64,000 nt of DNA from Staphylococcus xylosus (GCF_002732165.1 NZ_MRZO01000005.1:124001-188000), one strand, 5' to 3'. Positions 8,139 to 17,033 are shown, counted from the first letter of the stretch. Notes: generated by a model from the letters alone, not told the origin. Translations and numbers: made by a program.

Positions 8139-8990
8139 TCACTGCACCTCCAATTGCGCTTTTTTGTCATTAATTGCATCTAAGTCATCAAAGACATTAA
8201 TATCAAAATATTTTTCTGAAAGTGATTGTAATTTGCCTTCTTTTTTTAGTTCTAATGTCGCTTGATCAATGTCATCATGCAACTTTTGATGTTTCTTATT
8301 GTAAACGATATGTAAAGGCTCTTTTTTTACAATTCCGCCAATTTTAACATCTTCTTTGACTTGTGTTTGAATGGCTTTATAAGTATTCCAGTTTAATAAC
8401 ATAGCGTCACGTCGCTGATGACTAACCATTTTCAAGTTGTCTCCATTTGAGGGTTCTTGAATCGTGTTAATATTGATTTTTGATGAATTATTTTTGTTGT
8501 ACTGAGATAAGATAGAATATAGTCCGCCACTGGGTGCCATAGGTGTGATTGATTTTCCTGGCAAATCATCTAAACTGTGTATATCCGTATTGCTACTATT
8601 GACTACTAGCATAGGCAACGCATAACTATAGGGCACATCTTGGTACAGAAATTGTTTTTCACGTTCAGGTGTTTTGAAAAACCAGTTAATTCCCATATCA
8701 AATTTACCAGCACCAATACCAACTAAATTTGATTCTTCTTCACCTACTTCGTATTTGAAGTCATATTGAGGTAACTTTTTTTCGATTAATTTCATGTAAT
8801 CCATATCGAGACCTACAAACTCATTTTGCTTATTGGTATACAAGTAGGGTGGGTTAACTTCTGCTGACTGTGCTACTTTCACTTCTTTTTTATGAGAATC
8901 TTTATTTGAATTATCACTTTGAGTACAAGCAGTTAAAATGAAAATAGATGAGAGTAGGATGGCAGTAATAAATCTTTTTTTTAATATCAT
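8139..8990 (-). CDS. amino-acid ABC transporter substrate-binding lipoprotein
   Basis: A 283-aa protein with an N-terminal lipoprotein signal ending in the lipobox LTAC (Cys about 22), then a family 3 solute-binding fold; the segment FVGLDMDYMKLIEKKLP is typical of polar amino-acid and cystine receptors. It would be anchored on the outer face of the membrane and feed the two permeases. The start ATG overlaps the ATPase stop codon as ATGA. Specificity is not provable here, but the operon layout resembles cystine systems. Confidence 0.8.
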   Translation of the reverse strand: MILKKRFITAILLSSIFILTACTQSDNSNKDSHKKEVKVAQSAEVNPPYLYTNKQNEFVGLDMDYMKLIEKKLPQYDFKYEVGEEESNLVGIGAGKFDMGINWFFKTPEREKQFLYQDVPYSYALPMLVVNSSNTDIHSLDDLPGKSITPMAPSGGLYSILSQYNKNNSSKININTIQEPSNGDNLKMVSHQRRDAMLLNWNTYKAIQTQVKEDVKIGGIVKKEPLHIVYNKKHQKLHDDIDQATLELKKEGKLQSLSEKYFDINVFDDLDAINDKKAQLEVQ

Positions 8991-9736
8991 TGTTTATCAC
9001 GCTCCGTACTCACTTTATTTAAAAAACGTTGTACTCTTTCTGAATTAGTATGATCTAAGACTTCTTGAGGTGTGCCTTGATGAATAATTTGGCCATCATC
9101 AATAAATATCATTTGATCGGCAATTGCTTTAGCAAATTCAATTTCATGTGTTACTAAAACCATCGTCATACCTTCTTGTGCAATGGATTTAATGAGAGAT
9201 AGCACACTTTGTATAGATTCTGGATCTAATGCGGATGTCGGCTCATCCAACAGTAATACATCAGGGTTAAGCGCAAGGGCACGAATGATACCGATGCGTT
9301 GACTTTGACCACCAGACAACTGGATTGGATATTTGTCTTTTTGATTTGCTAAATTAATACGTTCTAAATATGATAACGCTATTTCTTTTGCTTCGTTTAC
9401 GCTGTAATTTTTACCATGTATTAAACCAACAGTTATATTTTCTAAAATAGTTTTATTCTTAAATAAATTATAATTTTGAAAGACCATTGCAGATTTTTGG
9501 CGTAATTTTGTAATATCTTTTTTAGTATGTTTTGAAGTGTTAAATGTTTCATTGTCAATAGTAATAGTGCCAGATTCTGGTAGTGCTAATACATTTAAAG
9601 TTCTTAACAGTGTTGTTTTACCAGAACCACTTGGCCCGATAATTGCAGTGACGGTGCCTTGTTCTTGAGTAAAACTTACGTCGTTGAGTATCGTGTTTTC
9701 ATTATATTTATGTATAAGATGTTTAACGTTAATCAT
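8987..9736 (-). CDS. amino-acid ABC transporter ATP-binding protein
   Basis: A 249-aa HisP/GlnQ-type ATPase: Walker A GPSGSGKTT, Q-loop MVFQNYNLF, signature LSGGQSQRIGI, Walker B VLLLDEPTSALD and H-loop VTHEI. It is the first gene of the leftward operon, with GGGGGA before the ATG. It powers uptake by the two downstream permeases. The promoter lies in the gap shared with the acyl-CoA-dehydrogenase-like gene. Confidence 0.9.
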   Translation of the reverse strand: MINVKHLIHKYNENTILNDVSFTQEQGTVTAIIGPSGSGKTTLLRTLNVLALPESGTITIDNETFNTSKHTKKDITKLRQKSAMVFQNYNLFKNKTILENITVGLIHGKNYSVNEAKEIALSYLERINLANQKDKYPIQLSGGQSQRIGIIRALALNPDVLLLDEPTSALDPESIQSVLSLIKSIAQEGMTMVLVTHEIEFAKAIADQMIFIDDGQIIHQGTPQEVLDHTNSERVQRFLNKVSTERDKQ

Positions 9737-9888
9737 TCAATTTTCCCCCAATATTTCATTAAGTATAAACTATCACAATAAATCTTATCGGTAAAGTAGG
9801 GTTTTTGTACTTGAAAAGCTTTATTTCAAGCATGGCGAGTGTTAAACTTGTAACTAATAAGGAAAAAGTGATGAACGAGGTGAAGGAA
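9737..9888. promoter_or_regulatory. divergent promoter region: ABC operon / acyl-CoA dehydrogenase
   Basis: The 152-bp gap serves both directions. On the minus strand TATACT near 9761-9766 is a plausible -10 but has no good -35, suggesting an activator or an unusual promoter. Sulfur regulation by CymR would fit the genes; no confident CymR site could be set by eye. Confidence 0.35.
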
Positions 9889-11040
9889 ATGAATACGTCC
9901 GCATTAATACATACGGAGATTCAAGAAAAATGGATTGCTAAATTAGACACTGTAAAAGACGATTTTAGAGCGAAAGCGGAATATAATGATATACATTCAC
10001 ATTTTCCCTATGAAAATATTGAATGGCTTGTAAATGAAGGTTATACATTGTTAACGTTACCAAAAGCATACGGCGGTGAAGGTGCGACTATTGAAGATAT
10101 GGTGATACTTCAAAGTTATTTGGGAGCAATTGATGGCGCAACTGCTTTATCGATAGGTTGGCATTTGAGTGTAATTGGACAATTATATGAACAACAAATG
10201 TGGGAACCCGATATGCTTGAGCAATTTGCTGAAGAAGTGAAGCAAGGGGCATTGGTGAATAGGGCTGTTAGTGAAGCGGAAACTGGTAGCCCAACACGTG
10301 GAGGTAGACCAGCAACAAACGCAGTAAAAGTAGATGACGGATTTGTACTTAATGGGGTGAAAACATTTACTTCTATGAGCAAAGGACTCACACATTTTGT
10401 AGTCAGTGCCTATTATGAAGCAATTGACCAAGTAGGTTTTTTCTTAGTGACAAAGGATACTCCAGGTGTGGAAATAGCAGATAATTGGAACATGGTAGGT
10501 ATGCGTGCAACAGAAAGCCATGATCTCGTATTAAATGATGTACATTTACCAGAAGAAAACTTTGTTGAAATAAGGGGCGCTGGGGGTAAAAAGCCAAATG
10601 GTTGGATTTTACACATACCAAGTGTTTACTTGGGTATTGCTCAAGCAGCACGTGATTATGCAATAGATTTTGCCAAAACATACAGCCCTAATAGTATAGA
10701 AGGAACTATAGGTGACTTACCGACCGTTCAACAAAATATTGGGAAAATGGAAACACTTTTATTATCTGCGCGCCATTTTTTATGGAGCACAGCTGCTTTA
10801 TATAATAATGAAGATTCTCAAAAAGTGAAATGGAATGAAACGTCTGCCAGTAAAGTAATGGTCATGAACCAAGGTTTAGAAGTTATAGACATTGCCATGC
10901 GTATTGTGGGTGCAAAAAGTCTTGAAATGGAACGTCCTTTACAACGTTATTATAGAGACATGCGCGCAGGTTTACACAATCCGCCTATGGAAGATATGGC
11001 ATATACAAATATTGCACACAGTGTATTAGATCATTTTTAA
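9889..11040 (+). CDS. acyl-CoA dehydrogenase-family flavoprotein
   Basis: The 383-aa product has the acyl-CoA dehydrogenase layout: an alpha-helical N-terminal part, a central beta domain with the flavin-contact segment NRAVSEAETGSPTRGG, and a C-terminal four-helix part. The fold is shared by fatty-acid dehydrogenases and by DszC/SfnB-type flavin enzymes that act on sulfur compounds. Its divergent pairing with a cystine-like importer favours the second idea, which is inference. ATG 9889 follows GAGGTGAAGGA; ATG 9871 is an alternative. Confidence 0.7.
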   Translation: MNTSALIHTEIQEKWIAKLDTVKDDFRAKAEYNDIHSHFPYENIEWLVNEGYTLLTLPKAYGGEGATIEDMVILQSYLGAIDGATALSIGWHLSVIGQLYEQQMWEPDMLEQFAEEVKQGALVNRAVSEAETGSPTRGGRPATNAVKVDDGFVLNGVKTFTSMSKGLTHFVVSAYYEAIDQVGFFLVTKDTPGVEIADNWNMVGMRATESHDLVLNDVHLPEENFVEIRGAGGKKPNGWILHIPSVYLGIAQAARDYAIDFAKTYSPNSIEGTIGDLPTVQQNIGKMETLLLSARHFLWSTAALYNNEDSQKVKWNETSASKVMVMNQGLEVIDIAMRIVGAKSLEMERPLQRYYRDMRAGLHNPPMEDMAYTNIAHSVLDHF

Positions 11041-11133
11041 ATATTAAGGGCAATACAATAACTATGTATTTAGACAATTTGTCTAAATGCATTTTTTATT
11101 AATTAAAAAAATAAACAATCGACTTGTTTGCTA

Positions 11134-11162
11134 TTGTAAAATTACTAGAGTCATTATATAAT
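11134..11162 (+). promoter_or_regulatory. fhuD2 promoter
   Basis: TTGTAA (11134-11139), 17 nt, TATAAT (11157-11162). The Fur box begins 5 bp downstream and covers the expected start of transcription. Confidence 0.75.
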
Positions 11163-11167
11163 CAATT

Positions 11168-11186
11168 GGTACTGATAATCATTTTC
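11168..11186. promoter_or_regulatory. Fur box
   Basis: GGTACTGATAATCATTTTC matches the 19-base Fur consensus at 16 positions, with the core 7-1-7 dyad TGATAAT-C-ATTTTCA. Its place over the transcription start predicts iron-dependent repression of fhuD2. Confidence 0.75.
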
Positions 11187-11200
11187 ATTGGAGGAGAATT

Positions 11201-12103
11201 ATGAAAAAATTATTGTTTCCGTTACTTGTTTTAGTACTCATTTTAGCTGCATGTGGTAATAAATCAGATAGTGACAAAAAGGAAGAAACAAAATCTTATA
11301 AATTAGATAGTGGTAAAAGCATAGATATACCTAAAAAACCTCAAAGAATAGCGGTTGTAGCACCTACATATGCAGGTGGTATTAAATATCTTGGAGGGGA
11401 TATTGTAGCTGTAAATGAACAAGTAGATAGTAGTAAATTATTGAAAGATAAGTTTAAAGGCGTAGAAAAAATTGGAGAAAATGATGTAGAGAAGGTAGCG
11501 AAAGCAAAACCTGACTTAATCGTTGTTTATTCTACGGATAAAAACATTAAAAAATACAATAAAATTGCACCAACTGTTGTTTATGACTACGGGAAGCATA
11601 AATATTTAGATCAACAAAGAGAATTAGGTAAGTTACTTGGTAAAGAAGATAAAGTAGCTTCTTGGGAAAAAGAATGGAAAGCTCAAACTAAGAAAGACGG
11701 ACAAGAAATCAAAGAGAAAATTGGAGAAGATGCAACAGTCTCTATCTTTGATGAATTTGATAAAAAATTGTACAGCTACGGACCTAATTGGGGACGTGGT
11801 GGCGAAGTATTATATCAAGCATTTGATCTTAAAATGCCCGATAAATTAAATGACTTAGTTAAAAAAGAAGGTTGGGCAGAAGTGAAACAAGAGAAGATTG
11901 CAGATTATGCAGGTGATTACATTGTTTCAACAAGTGAAGGTAAATCAAAACCAGCTTATGAAAAAACAGATTTATGGCAAAATATACCAGCTGTTCAAAA
12001 AGATCAAGTGATCCAAGTTCAAGCAGAAACATATTGGTATAATGATCCTTATACATTAGAGTATATGAGAAAAGATTTAAAAGAAAAATTTTTAAATAAA
12101 TAG
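11201..12103 (+). CDS. fhuD2: ferric-hydroxamate siderophore-binding lipoprotein FhuD2
   Basis: The 300-aa lipoprotein has a lipobox LAAC (Cys 18) and is collinear with S. aureus FhuD2: IAVVAPTYAGG, VEKIGENDVEKVAKAKPDLIVVYSTD, VSIFDEFDKKLYSYG, NWGRGGEVLYQAF and the end TYWYNDPYTLEYMRKDLKEK. Tryptophan and tyrosine residues in these segments line the siderophore site in the family. It delivers Fe(III)-hydroxamates to the FhuBG permease with FhuC ATPase, which are encoded elsewhere. GGAGGAG precedes the ATG. A Fur box controls it. Confidence 0.88.
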   Translation: MKKLLFPLLVLVLILAACGNKSDSDKKEETKSYKLDSGKSIDIPKKPQRIAVVAPTYAGGIKYLGGDIVAVNEQVDSSKLLKDKFKGVEKIGENDVEKVAKAKPDLIVVYSTDKNIKKYNKIAPTVVYDYGKHKYLDQQRELGKLLGKEDKVASWEKEWKAQTKKDGQEIKEKIGEDATVSIFDEFDKKLYSYGPNWGRGGEVLYQAFDLKMPDKLNDLVKKEGWAEVKQEKIADYAGDYIVSTSEGKSKPAYEKTDLWQNIPAVQKDQVIQVQAETYWYNDPYTLEYMRKDLKEKFLNK

Positions 12104-12159
12104 GAATTCATGTTCTTTCAACGTATAAGATAGTAAATTTAATAACTCATTAGTCTCTG

Positions 12160-12211
12160 AGGAGCGAGCATATGAATTCAAAGGTAATCTTTTGACTTCT
12201 AACTCGCTCCT
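12160..12211 (+). terminator. hairpin after fhuD2
   Basis: AGGAGCGAG (12160-12168) pairs perfectly with CTCGCTCCT (12203-12211) around a 34-nt loop. No long T-run follows, so termination may be weak. Confidence 0.5.
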
Positions 12212-12228
12212 TAAATTGTAAGTTTATC

Positions 12229-12261
12229 AATGTAAACTAGTAGTTTTTATTGGTTAACATT
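12229..12261. promoter_or_regulatory. BirA operator upstream of bioY
   Basis: AATGTAAAC (12229-12237), a 15-nt spacer and GTTAACATT (12253-12261) form a near-perfect dyad. Two half sites of this type separated by 14-15 nt are the known BirA operator of Firmicutes. A TATAAT -10 box follows at 12267-12272, so bound BirA would block the promoter when biotin is plentiful. Confidence 0.7.
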
Positions 12262-12297
12262 TGTGGTATAATTTTTCTCATTGAAGGAGGAATCACT

Positions 12298-12846
12298 TTG
12301 ACTACAAAATATTTAGTATATACAGCTTTGATGACAGCAATTATAGCCGTTCTAGGCTTTGTTCCAGCTATCCCTCTGCCTGTCATGCCTGTACCTATAG
12401 TATTACAGAATATTGGTATATTTTTAGCGGCAATTTTGCTCGGACGTAAATATGGTACGTTAAGTGTCATTGTCTTATTATTGCTTGTAGCTGCTGGATT
12501 ACCTTTACTATCAGGTGGTAGAGGCGGTATCGGTGTATTTGCAGGGCCGTCAGCAGGATTTTTATTTATGTATCCAGTTGTTACATATCTTATCGGCTTG
12601 GTAAGGGACTTATATTTTAAAAAAATTAATTTTGTTGTACTATTAATTACAATGATAGTGTTTGGTGTCTTACTATTAGATATCACAGGTACAATTATAA
12701 TGGGCTTAATAACCAATTTACCTATCACAAAATCTGTTACATTATCACTATTATTTATGCCTGCTGATATTCTTAAAGCGATCGTTGCAAGTTTAATTGG
12801 CAATATTATGTTAAATCATAGTCAATTTAAACAGTTAATTAAATAA
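12298..12846 (+). CDS. bioY: biotin ECF-transporter S component BioY
   Basis: The 182-aa integral membrane protein has about six helices and the BioY signature: an early PAIPLPVMPVPIVLQ segment, then LLGRKYG and GLPLLSGGRGGIGVFAGPSAGFL. It binds biotin and works with the shared EcfA1-EcfA2-EcfT module, encoded at the end of this window. The start is TTG 12298, 7 nt after GAAGGAGG; longer in-frame starts would run through the promoter. Regulation by BirA is supported by the operator upstream. Confidence 0.88.
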   Translation: MTTKYLVYTALMTAIIAVLGFVPAIPLPVMPVPIVLQNIGIFLAAILLGRKYGTLSVIVLLLLVAAGLPLLSGGRGGIGVFAGPSAGFLFMYPVVTYLIGLVRDLYFKKINFVVLLITMIVFGVLLLDITGTIIMGLITNLPITKSVTLSLLFMPADILKAIVASLIGNIMLNHSQFKQLIK

Positions 12847-12905
12847 ACTTTTAGATATTCAAAAGATAAGAATTAATGAGGGTGAAAGAGATAGGGTGAA
12901 GGTTC

Positions 12906-13655
12906 ATGACAATTTCTATGGCAAATATATTTCAAGATGGTAAAATTTTTGCTGAGGATCAAAATAAAACAATTTATTTAACAGCAGAAGCCCCTTTAGT
13001 ATATGATGCGAATAAATGGGTGTATAAAGAAATGCCTTCAATCAAGGATTGGAAACAACATATGGAAATACAACAAGCTTTACATAGACAACAATCTTCC
13101 GATCATTTAGCATTTACTTTTCCTGAGAACACACCGCTAAGTCAAGCTTGGTTAGATGAAATTAAAGCTTACGGTTTTGAGTTAGGGTGTATGGAGCTTT
13201 ACGCAATTGAATCGCAGAATATTTGTAGGAGCCAGAATAGTCAAGTTGAAGTGAAATTCGTCACGAATCATACCTTAGAAGACTATATTGCAATTTATCG
13301 ACAGTTTTCAGAACCTTTTGGATTTGAATATACAGAAGAAAGTATACGAGTAATACGTGATCAATTTCAAAGTGAAAGCAAATCCCGTATTATTGCCTAT
13401 GAGAATCACATTCCAGTGGGTATTTTAGATTTAATAATTACTGATAAAACAGTTGAAATAGATGGCTTTGGTGTATTGGAAGATTTTCAAAGACGAGGGA
13501 TAGGTCAAACAATGCAATCATTTGTAGCTGATATTTCGGATGATAAAGTTATTATACTTATCGCTGATGGCGAGGATAGTGCCAAACACATGTATATCAA
13601 ACAGGGATACATTTTCATCAGTTATTGCTATCAAATATTGAAAGAAAAGGCTTAA
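12906..13655 (+). CDS. GNAT-family N-acetyltransferase
   Basis: The 249-aa product has a C-terminal GNAT domain (about residues 115-249) whose motif A reads FGVLEDFQRRGIGQTM, the acetyl-CoA pyrophosphate loop. The N-terminal half (1-110) has no family I recognise and may be a degenerate second GNAT lobe. The acceptor substrate is unknown. It lies 59 bp after bioY and is convergent with fdhD, with a shared terminator. Confidence 0.7.
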   Translation: MTISMANIFQDGKIFAEDQNKTIYLTAEAPLVYDANKWVYKEMPSIKDWKQHMEIQQALHRQQSSDHLAFTFPENTPLSQAWLDEIKAYGFELGCMELYAIESQNICRSQNSQVEVKFVTNHTLEDYIAIYRQFSEPFGFEYTEESIRVIRDQFQSESKSRIIAYENHIPVGILDLIITDKTVEIDGFGVLEDFQRRGIGQTMQSFVADISDDKVIILIADGEDSAKHMYIKQGYIFISYCYQILKEKA

Positions 13656-13667
13656 ATATAAATTATA

Positions 13668-13709
13668 AAGCGATCCTAATACATTTAGCTATGTCCTAGG
13701 ATCGCTTTT
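13668..13709. terminator. bidirectional terminator between GNAT gene and fdhD
   Basis: AAGCGATCCTA (13668-13678) pairs perfectly with TAGGATCGCTT (13697-13707). A and T tracts on both sides let it serve both convergent genes. Confidence 0.8.
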
Positions 13710-13728
13710 GTATAATAGTGACTCTTTA

Positions 13729-14526
13729 TTACATATGCTCTAATTGTATGCGTTCAGGGTGACTATATATATTGAAATTGCCATCTCTAATAAAGCCGAC
13801 TGCAGTAATGTTTAAATCTTGAGCTAGTGTAACAGCTAATGTGGTCGGAGCAGATTTCGAAAGTATAACACCTACTCCTATTTTAGCGGCTTTAATTAGT
13901 ATTTCAGAGGAAATGCGACCACTGAAAATTAGCACCTTATTTCGCACAGGAATGTGTCTTTGGATACAATAACCATAAAGTTTATCGAGCGCATTATGAC
14001 GGCCGATATCTTGACGATGTTCGAAGAACGTCTCTCCGTCACTAATAGCTGCATTATGAAGTCCCCCAGTTTGTTTGAAAACGGCACTCGCACTTTGTAA
14101 ACGTGTCATCATGTTTAGAATTTGTTTTGGACTAATAACAATTTTGGACATAGAAGTTTTTGCTACAGCAGCATCATTTTGAAAATAAAATTCCCTACTC
14201 TTACCACAACATGATGCAATCATTCGTTTAGTTGAGTATTCAAAACGTTCCCCTAAAGCTCTTGTTAATTCAACGTGAGCAAACCCTTTACTATCATCTA
14301 TTTGAATTGATTTTAAATCATCACTTTTTAGAATAGCCCCTTCAGACGCTAGAAAACCAAGGACAAGTTCCTCTATATGGTTTGGACTACAGATTATGGT
14401 AGCAAATTCTTCTCCATTGACCATAATTGTTAAAGGAAATTCGGTTACATAGTGATCTGTTTTATCAATAAGTTCACCATTTTCGTATCGTACGATTGGT
14501 TGGTTTGTTAAAACGTCTTCATTCAT
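13729..14526 (-). CDS. fdhD: formate dehydrogenase accessory sulfurtransferase FdhD
   Basis: The 265-aa product is full length for staphylococcal FdhD. It has EFPLTIMVNGEEFATIICSP near the start, the conserved cysteine pair in ASCCGKS (about 105-111), GGLHNAAI and HRQDIGRHNALDK. FdhD passes sulfur from a cysteine desulfurase to the molybdenum centre of formate dehydrogenase. The start ATG 14526 follows AAGAGGTG; the upstream GTG at 14550 overlaps that site. It neighbours the molybdate and cofactor genes, separated by the gal cluster. Confidence 0.9.
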   Translation of the reverse strand: MNEDVLTNQPIVRYENGELIDKTDHYVTEFPLTIMVNGEEFATIICSPNHIEELVLGFLASEGAILKSDDLKSIQIDDSKGFAHVELTRALGERFEYSTKRMIASCCGKSREFYFQNDAAVAKTSMSKIVISPKQILNMMTRLQSASAVFKQTGGLHNAAISDGETFFEHRQDIGRHNALDKLYGYCIQRHIPVRNKVLIFSGRISSEILIKAAKIGVGVILSKSAPTTLAVTLAQDLNITAVGFIRDGNFNIYSHPERIQLEHM

Positions 14527-14717
14527 TCGTACACCTCTTTTCGTATTCACCTTATATTTTAGCGCATTTTTAATTATAAAAAAATAATTCGGTTTTACTC
14601 ATGTAACTTAATATACGTCAACGTTGGCCTTAAATAAAAATTAGAAGCAGTAAAGATTGATTTACGAATATAATGGAAGTAAACTTGAGGTAAACAAACT
14701 AAAGAGGTGAATTTGAC

Positions 14718-15722
14718 ATGGTTAGTATAAGAGATATTGCACATATAGCAGAAGTTAGCCCAGGAACTGTATCCAGAGTATTGAATAATGACCCGACTAT
14801 TTCGGTATCAAAAAATACTAGAGAACGTATCCATCAAATTGCGAAAGAGAAACAATATCATAAGTCAGCAAGAAAAAATAAGAGTATTCAAATCATTACT
14901 TATGCATCAAGAGCTAAAGAAATGTCAGATCCTTATTATAGAGAAATTCGATTGGCAATTGAAGCGGAAGTTAAACGTTTAAATCTATCGTTAAAGCGAA
15001 CAATACGTATAGATGGTAACCAAAATGATAATGAGTTAAATACAATTGAAAAGGCAGGCGCGATAATCGTTATAGGTAATTTTTCAGTTGATGCTCTATA
15101 CAAACTCCAATCTTATAATCCTAATATGGTAGTAATTAACAATCCTCATGTGCCTAAATCCATAGATGCTGTATATTCAGATCTACATTACTCTATGACT
15201 CACTTGCTAGATAAGATAAAGGGCTTAGGTTTAACACGCATTGCATATATAGGTGGGTATCATACAATAAGAGATTTAGATGGCACCCCAACTTCAAATG
15301 CAACTGATGTAAGGTATAAAGCTTATCAAGATTGGTGCGAAAGACAGCAATTAGAAACGATAGCATTGCTTAATGGATGGAAAAAAGAACATGGTGAGTT
15401 AGCGGTTAAAACATTTATAGAGAGCAAACAGGAGCTTCCACAAGTGTTTATTGCGGGAAATGACATGGTCGCAATAGGCGTTTTACAACAAATTCAAGAG
15501 AATAAAATTGCAATACCAGAGAACGTAAAGTTAATCAGTTTTAATGATTTAGAAGTTATCCAATATGCAGTGCCTTCTATTAGCAGTGTACATATTCCTG
15601 TAGATGAATTTGGGAGAACGGCAGTAAGGATGGCAGAAGAACGTATTAATCAAACGAGAAAACTTGCTATTCATATAGTAGTAGAGGCGCCGTTGAAGTC
15701 TCGTAATACATTTAAAGTCTAA
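14718..15722 (+). CDS. galR: LacI-family regulator, galactose operon repressor
   Basis: The 334-aa product starts with a LacI helix-turn-helix (SIRDIAHIAEVSPGTVSRVLNND, shown in part as residues 3-25) followed by a periplasmic-binding-type sugar domain. The downstream galK, galE and galT genes in the same direction make GalR the natural call. It should bind the GTAAAC-containing dyad before galK and release it on galactose or a derivative. GTAAAC repeats also lie just upstream of its own start (14678-14697), so autoregulation is likely. GAGGTG precedes the ATG. Confidence 0.8.
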   Translation: MVSIRDIAHIAEVSPGTVSRVLNNDPTISVSKNTRERIHQIAKEKQYHKSARKNKSIQIITYASRAKEMSDPYYREIRLAIEAEVKRLNLSLKRTIRIDGNQNDNELNTIEKAGAIIVIGNFSVDALYKLQSYNPNMVVINNPHVPKSIDAVYSDLHYSMTHLLDKIKGLGLTRIAYIGGYHTIRDLDGTPTSNATDVRYKAYQDWCERQQLETIALLNGWKKEHGELAVKTFIESKQELPQVFIAGNDMVAIGVLQQIQENKIAIPENVKLISFNDLEVIQYAVPSISSVHIPVDEFGRTAVRMAEERINQTRKLAIHIVVEAPLKSRNTFKV

Positions 15723-15737
15723 GTGAAGTAGATTACG

Positions 15738-15767
15738 TTGACAAAACTTTTAGTAAACAAGTAAACT
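15738..15767 (+). promoter_or_regulatory. candidate galK promoter
   Basis: A perfect TTGACA -35 (15738-15743) is followed after 18 nt by the weak -10 TAAACT (15762-15767). The region overlaps the putative GalR operator. Confidence 0.45.
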
Positions 15768-15783
15768 TAATATGTGTTTACTA
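15751..15783. promoter_or_regulatory. putative GalR operator
   Basis: TAGTAAAC (15751-15758) and GTTTACTA (15776-15783) are perfect inverted repeats, with an extra direct GTAAAC copy between them at 15761-15766. The same GTAAAC word occurs twice upstream of galR. The location over the galK promoter fits a LacI-type repressor site. Confidence 0.5.
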
Positions 15784-15841
15784 TGAAGAGAAAATAATCA
15801 ATTACCTTGCGTTTAATGTAGAAAAAAGGAGTGGGAAACTT

Positions 15842-17001
15842 ATGTTACAAGCAATGCGCGAAAAATTTGAATCGTTATATGATGTAGAAGCGGAAGTTAG
15901 TGCTTTTGCGCCTGGGAGAATCAATTTGATTGGAGAACATACTGATTATAATGGGGGTTATGTTTTTCCAGCGGCAATAGAATTAGGGACATATGGGTTA
16001 GCAGCTAAAAGAGATGATCGTAAAATACAACTTTATTCTAATAATTTTGAAGAAAAAGGCATTATAACTTTCACTTTAGATGATTTAGTATTTAATCAAG
16101 ATGATGATTGGGCAAACTATCCTAAAGGCGTCGTAAAGTATCTAACTGAAAAATTCGACAAAATTGACCGAGGATTTAATATTTTAGTCGAAGGCAATAT
16201 TCCAAATGGAGCCAGTTTGTCGTCGTCCGCTTCAATTGAAATACTTACAGGGTGGTTATTAAAAGATTTATTTGATTTAGAATTAGAACATCTGCAGCTT
16301 ATTAAAATAGGTCAAGTTGTCGAAAATAAATTTATGGGTGTAAACTCAGGCATTATGGATCAATTTATTATTGGAATGGGTAAAGAAAATCATGCAATAT
16401 TACTTGATACTGCGACACTGGATTTTGAATACGTACCAACCAAATTGGTGATTATGTGATTTCTATAATGAATACGAATAAACGTCGTTCATTGACTGAA
16501 AGTAAATATAATGAGCGCAGAGCAGAATGTGAATCTGCACTAGCTGACTTAAAAAAAGAATTGAATATAGAAGCACTAGGTGAACTGACACTAGCTCAAT
16601 TTGATCAAAATAAGCATCTTATTAGAGATGAAGTGTCACGTAGAAGAGCTAAGCATGCTGTATCAGAAAATGAACGTACAAAACTTGCACGTAAAGTACT
16701 TGCTGAAAATGATTTTGAACAGTTTGGCAAACTACTTAATATGTCGCATGGTTCATTGAAAGAAGATTATGAAGTTACAGGGATTGAATTAGATACATTA
16801 GCTGAAACAGCTCAACAAGTTAATGGTGTATTGGGTGCAAGAATGACAGGCGCAGGGTTTGCAGGATGTGCGATTGCCTTAGTACATAAAGACAGTATCG
16901 AGCTATTAGAACATGAAGTATCACAAATGTATTTAGAAAAAATTGGTTATGCACCTTCGTTTTATCACGTTGGTATTAGCGGTGGCGTAACGTCTTTATA
17001 A
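15842..17001 (+). pseudogene. galK: galactokinase, broken by a single-base frameshift
   Basis: Two overlapping frames together give one galactokinase of about 386 residues. The first (15842-16459) carries GRINLIGEHTDYNGGYV, the GHMP motif ASLSSSASIE and GVNSGIMDQF; the second (16456-17001) carries ISIMNTNKRRSLTESKYNERR and MTGAGFAGCAIAL. At codon 202 the DNA reads AAATTGGTG where AAATTTGGTG would restore K-F-G-D-Y-V-I-S-I-M. One T is missing near 16445. Galactokinase phosphorylates galactose at C1. Unless the base is a sequencing error, the product is a truncated 205-aa protein and galactose use is lost. The GTG at 16456 overlaps the stop, but restart would give only the C-terminal half. Confidence 0.85.
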
Positions 17002-17033
17002 GTGATACAAAATAAATGAAGGAAGGTTTTTAT

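Noticed and set aside
9737..9888. CymR site in the ABC operon promoter
   Set aside because: A loosely similar stretch exists, but too many positions differ to call it by eye.
12237..12803. 188-aa minus-strand frame over bioY
   Set aside because: Complement of a membrane-protein gene; the plus strand has the ribosome site, operator and BioY motifs.
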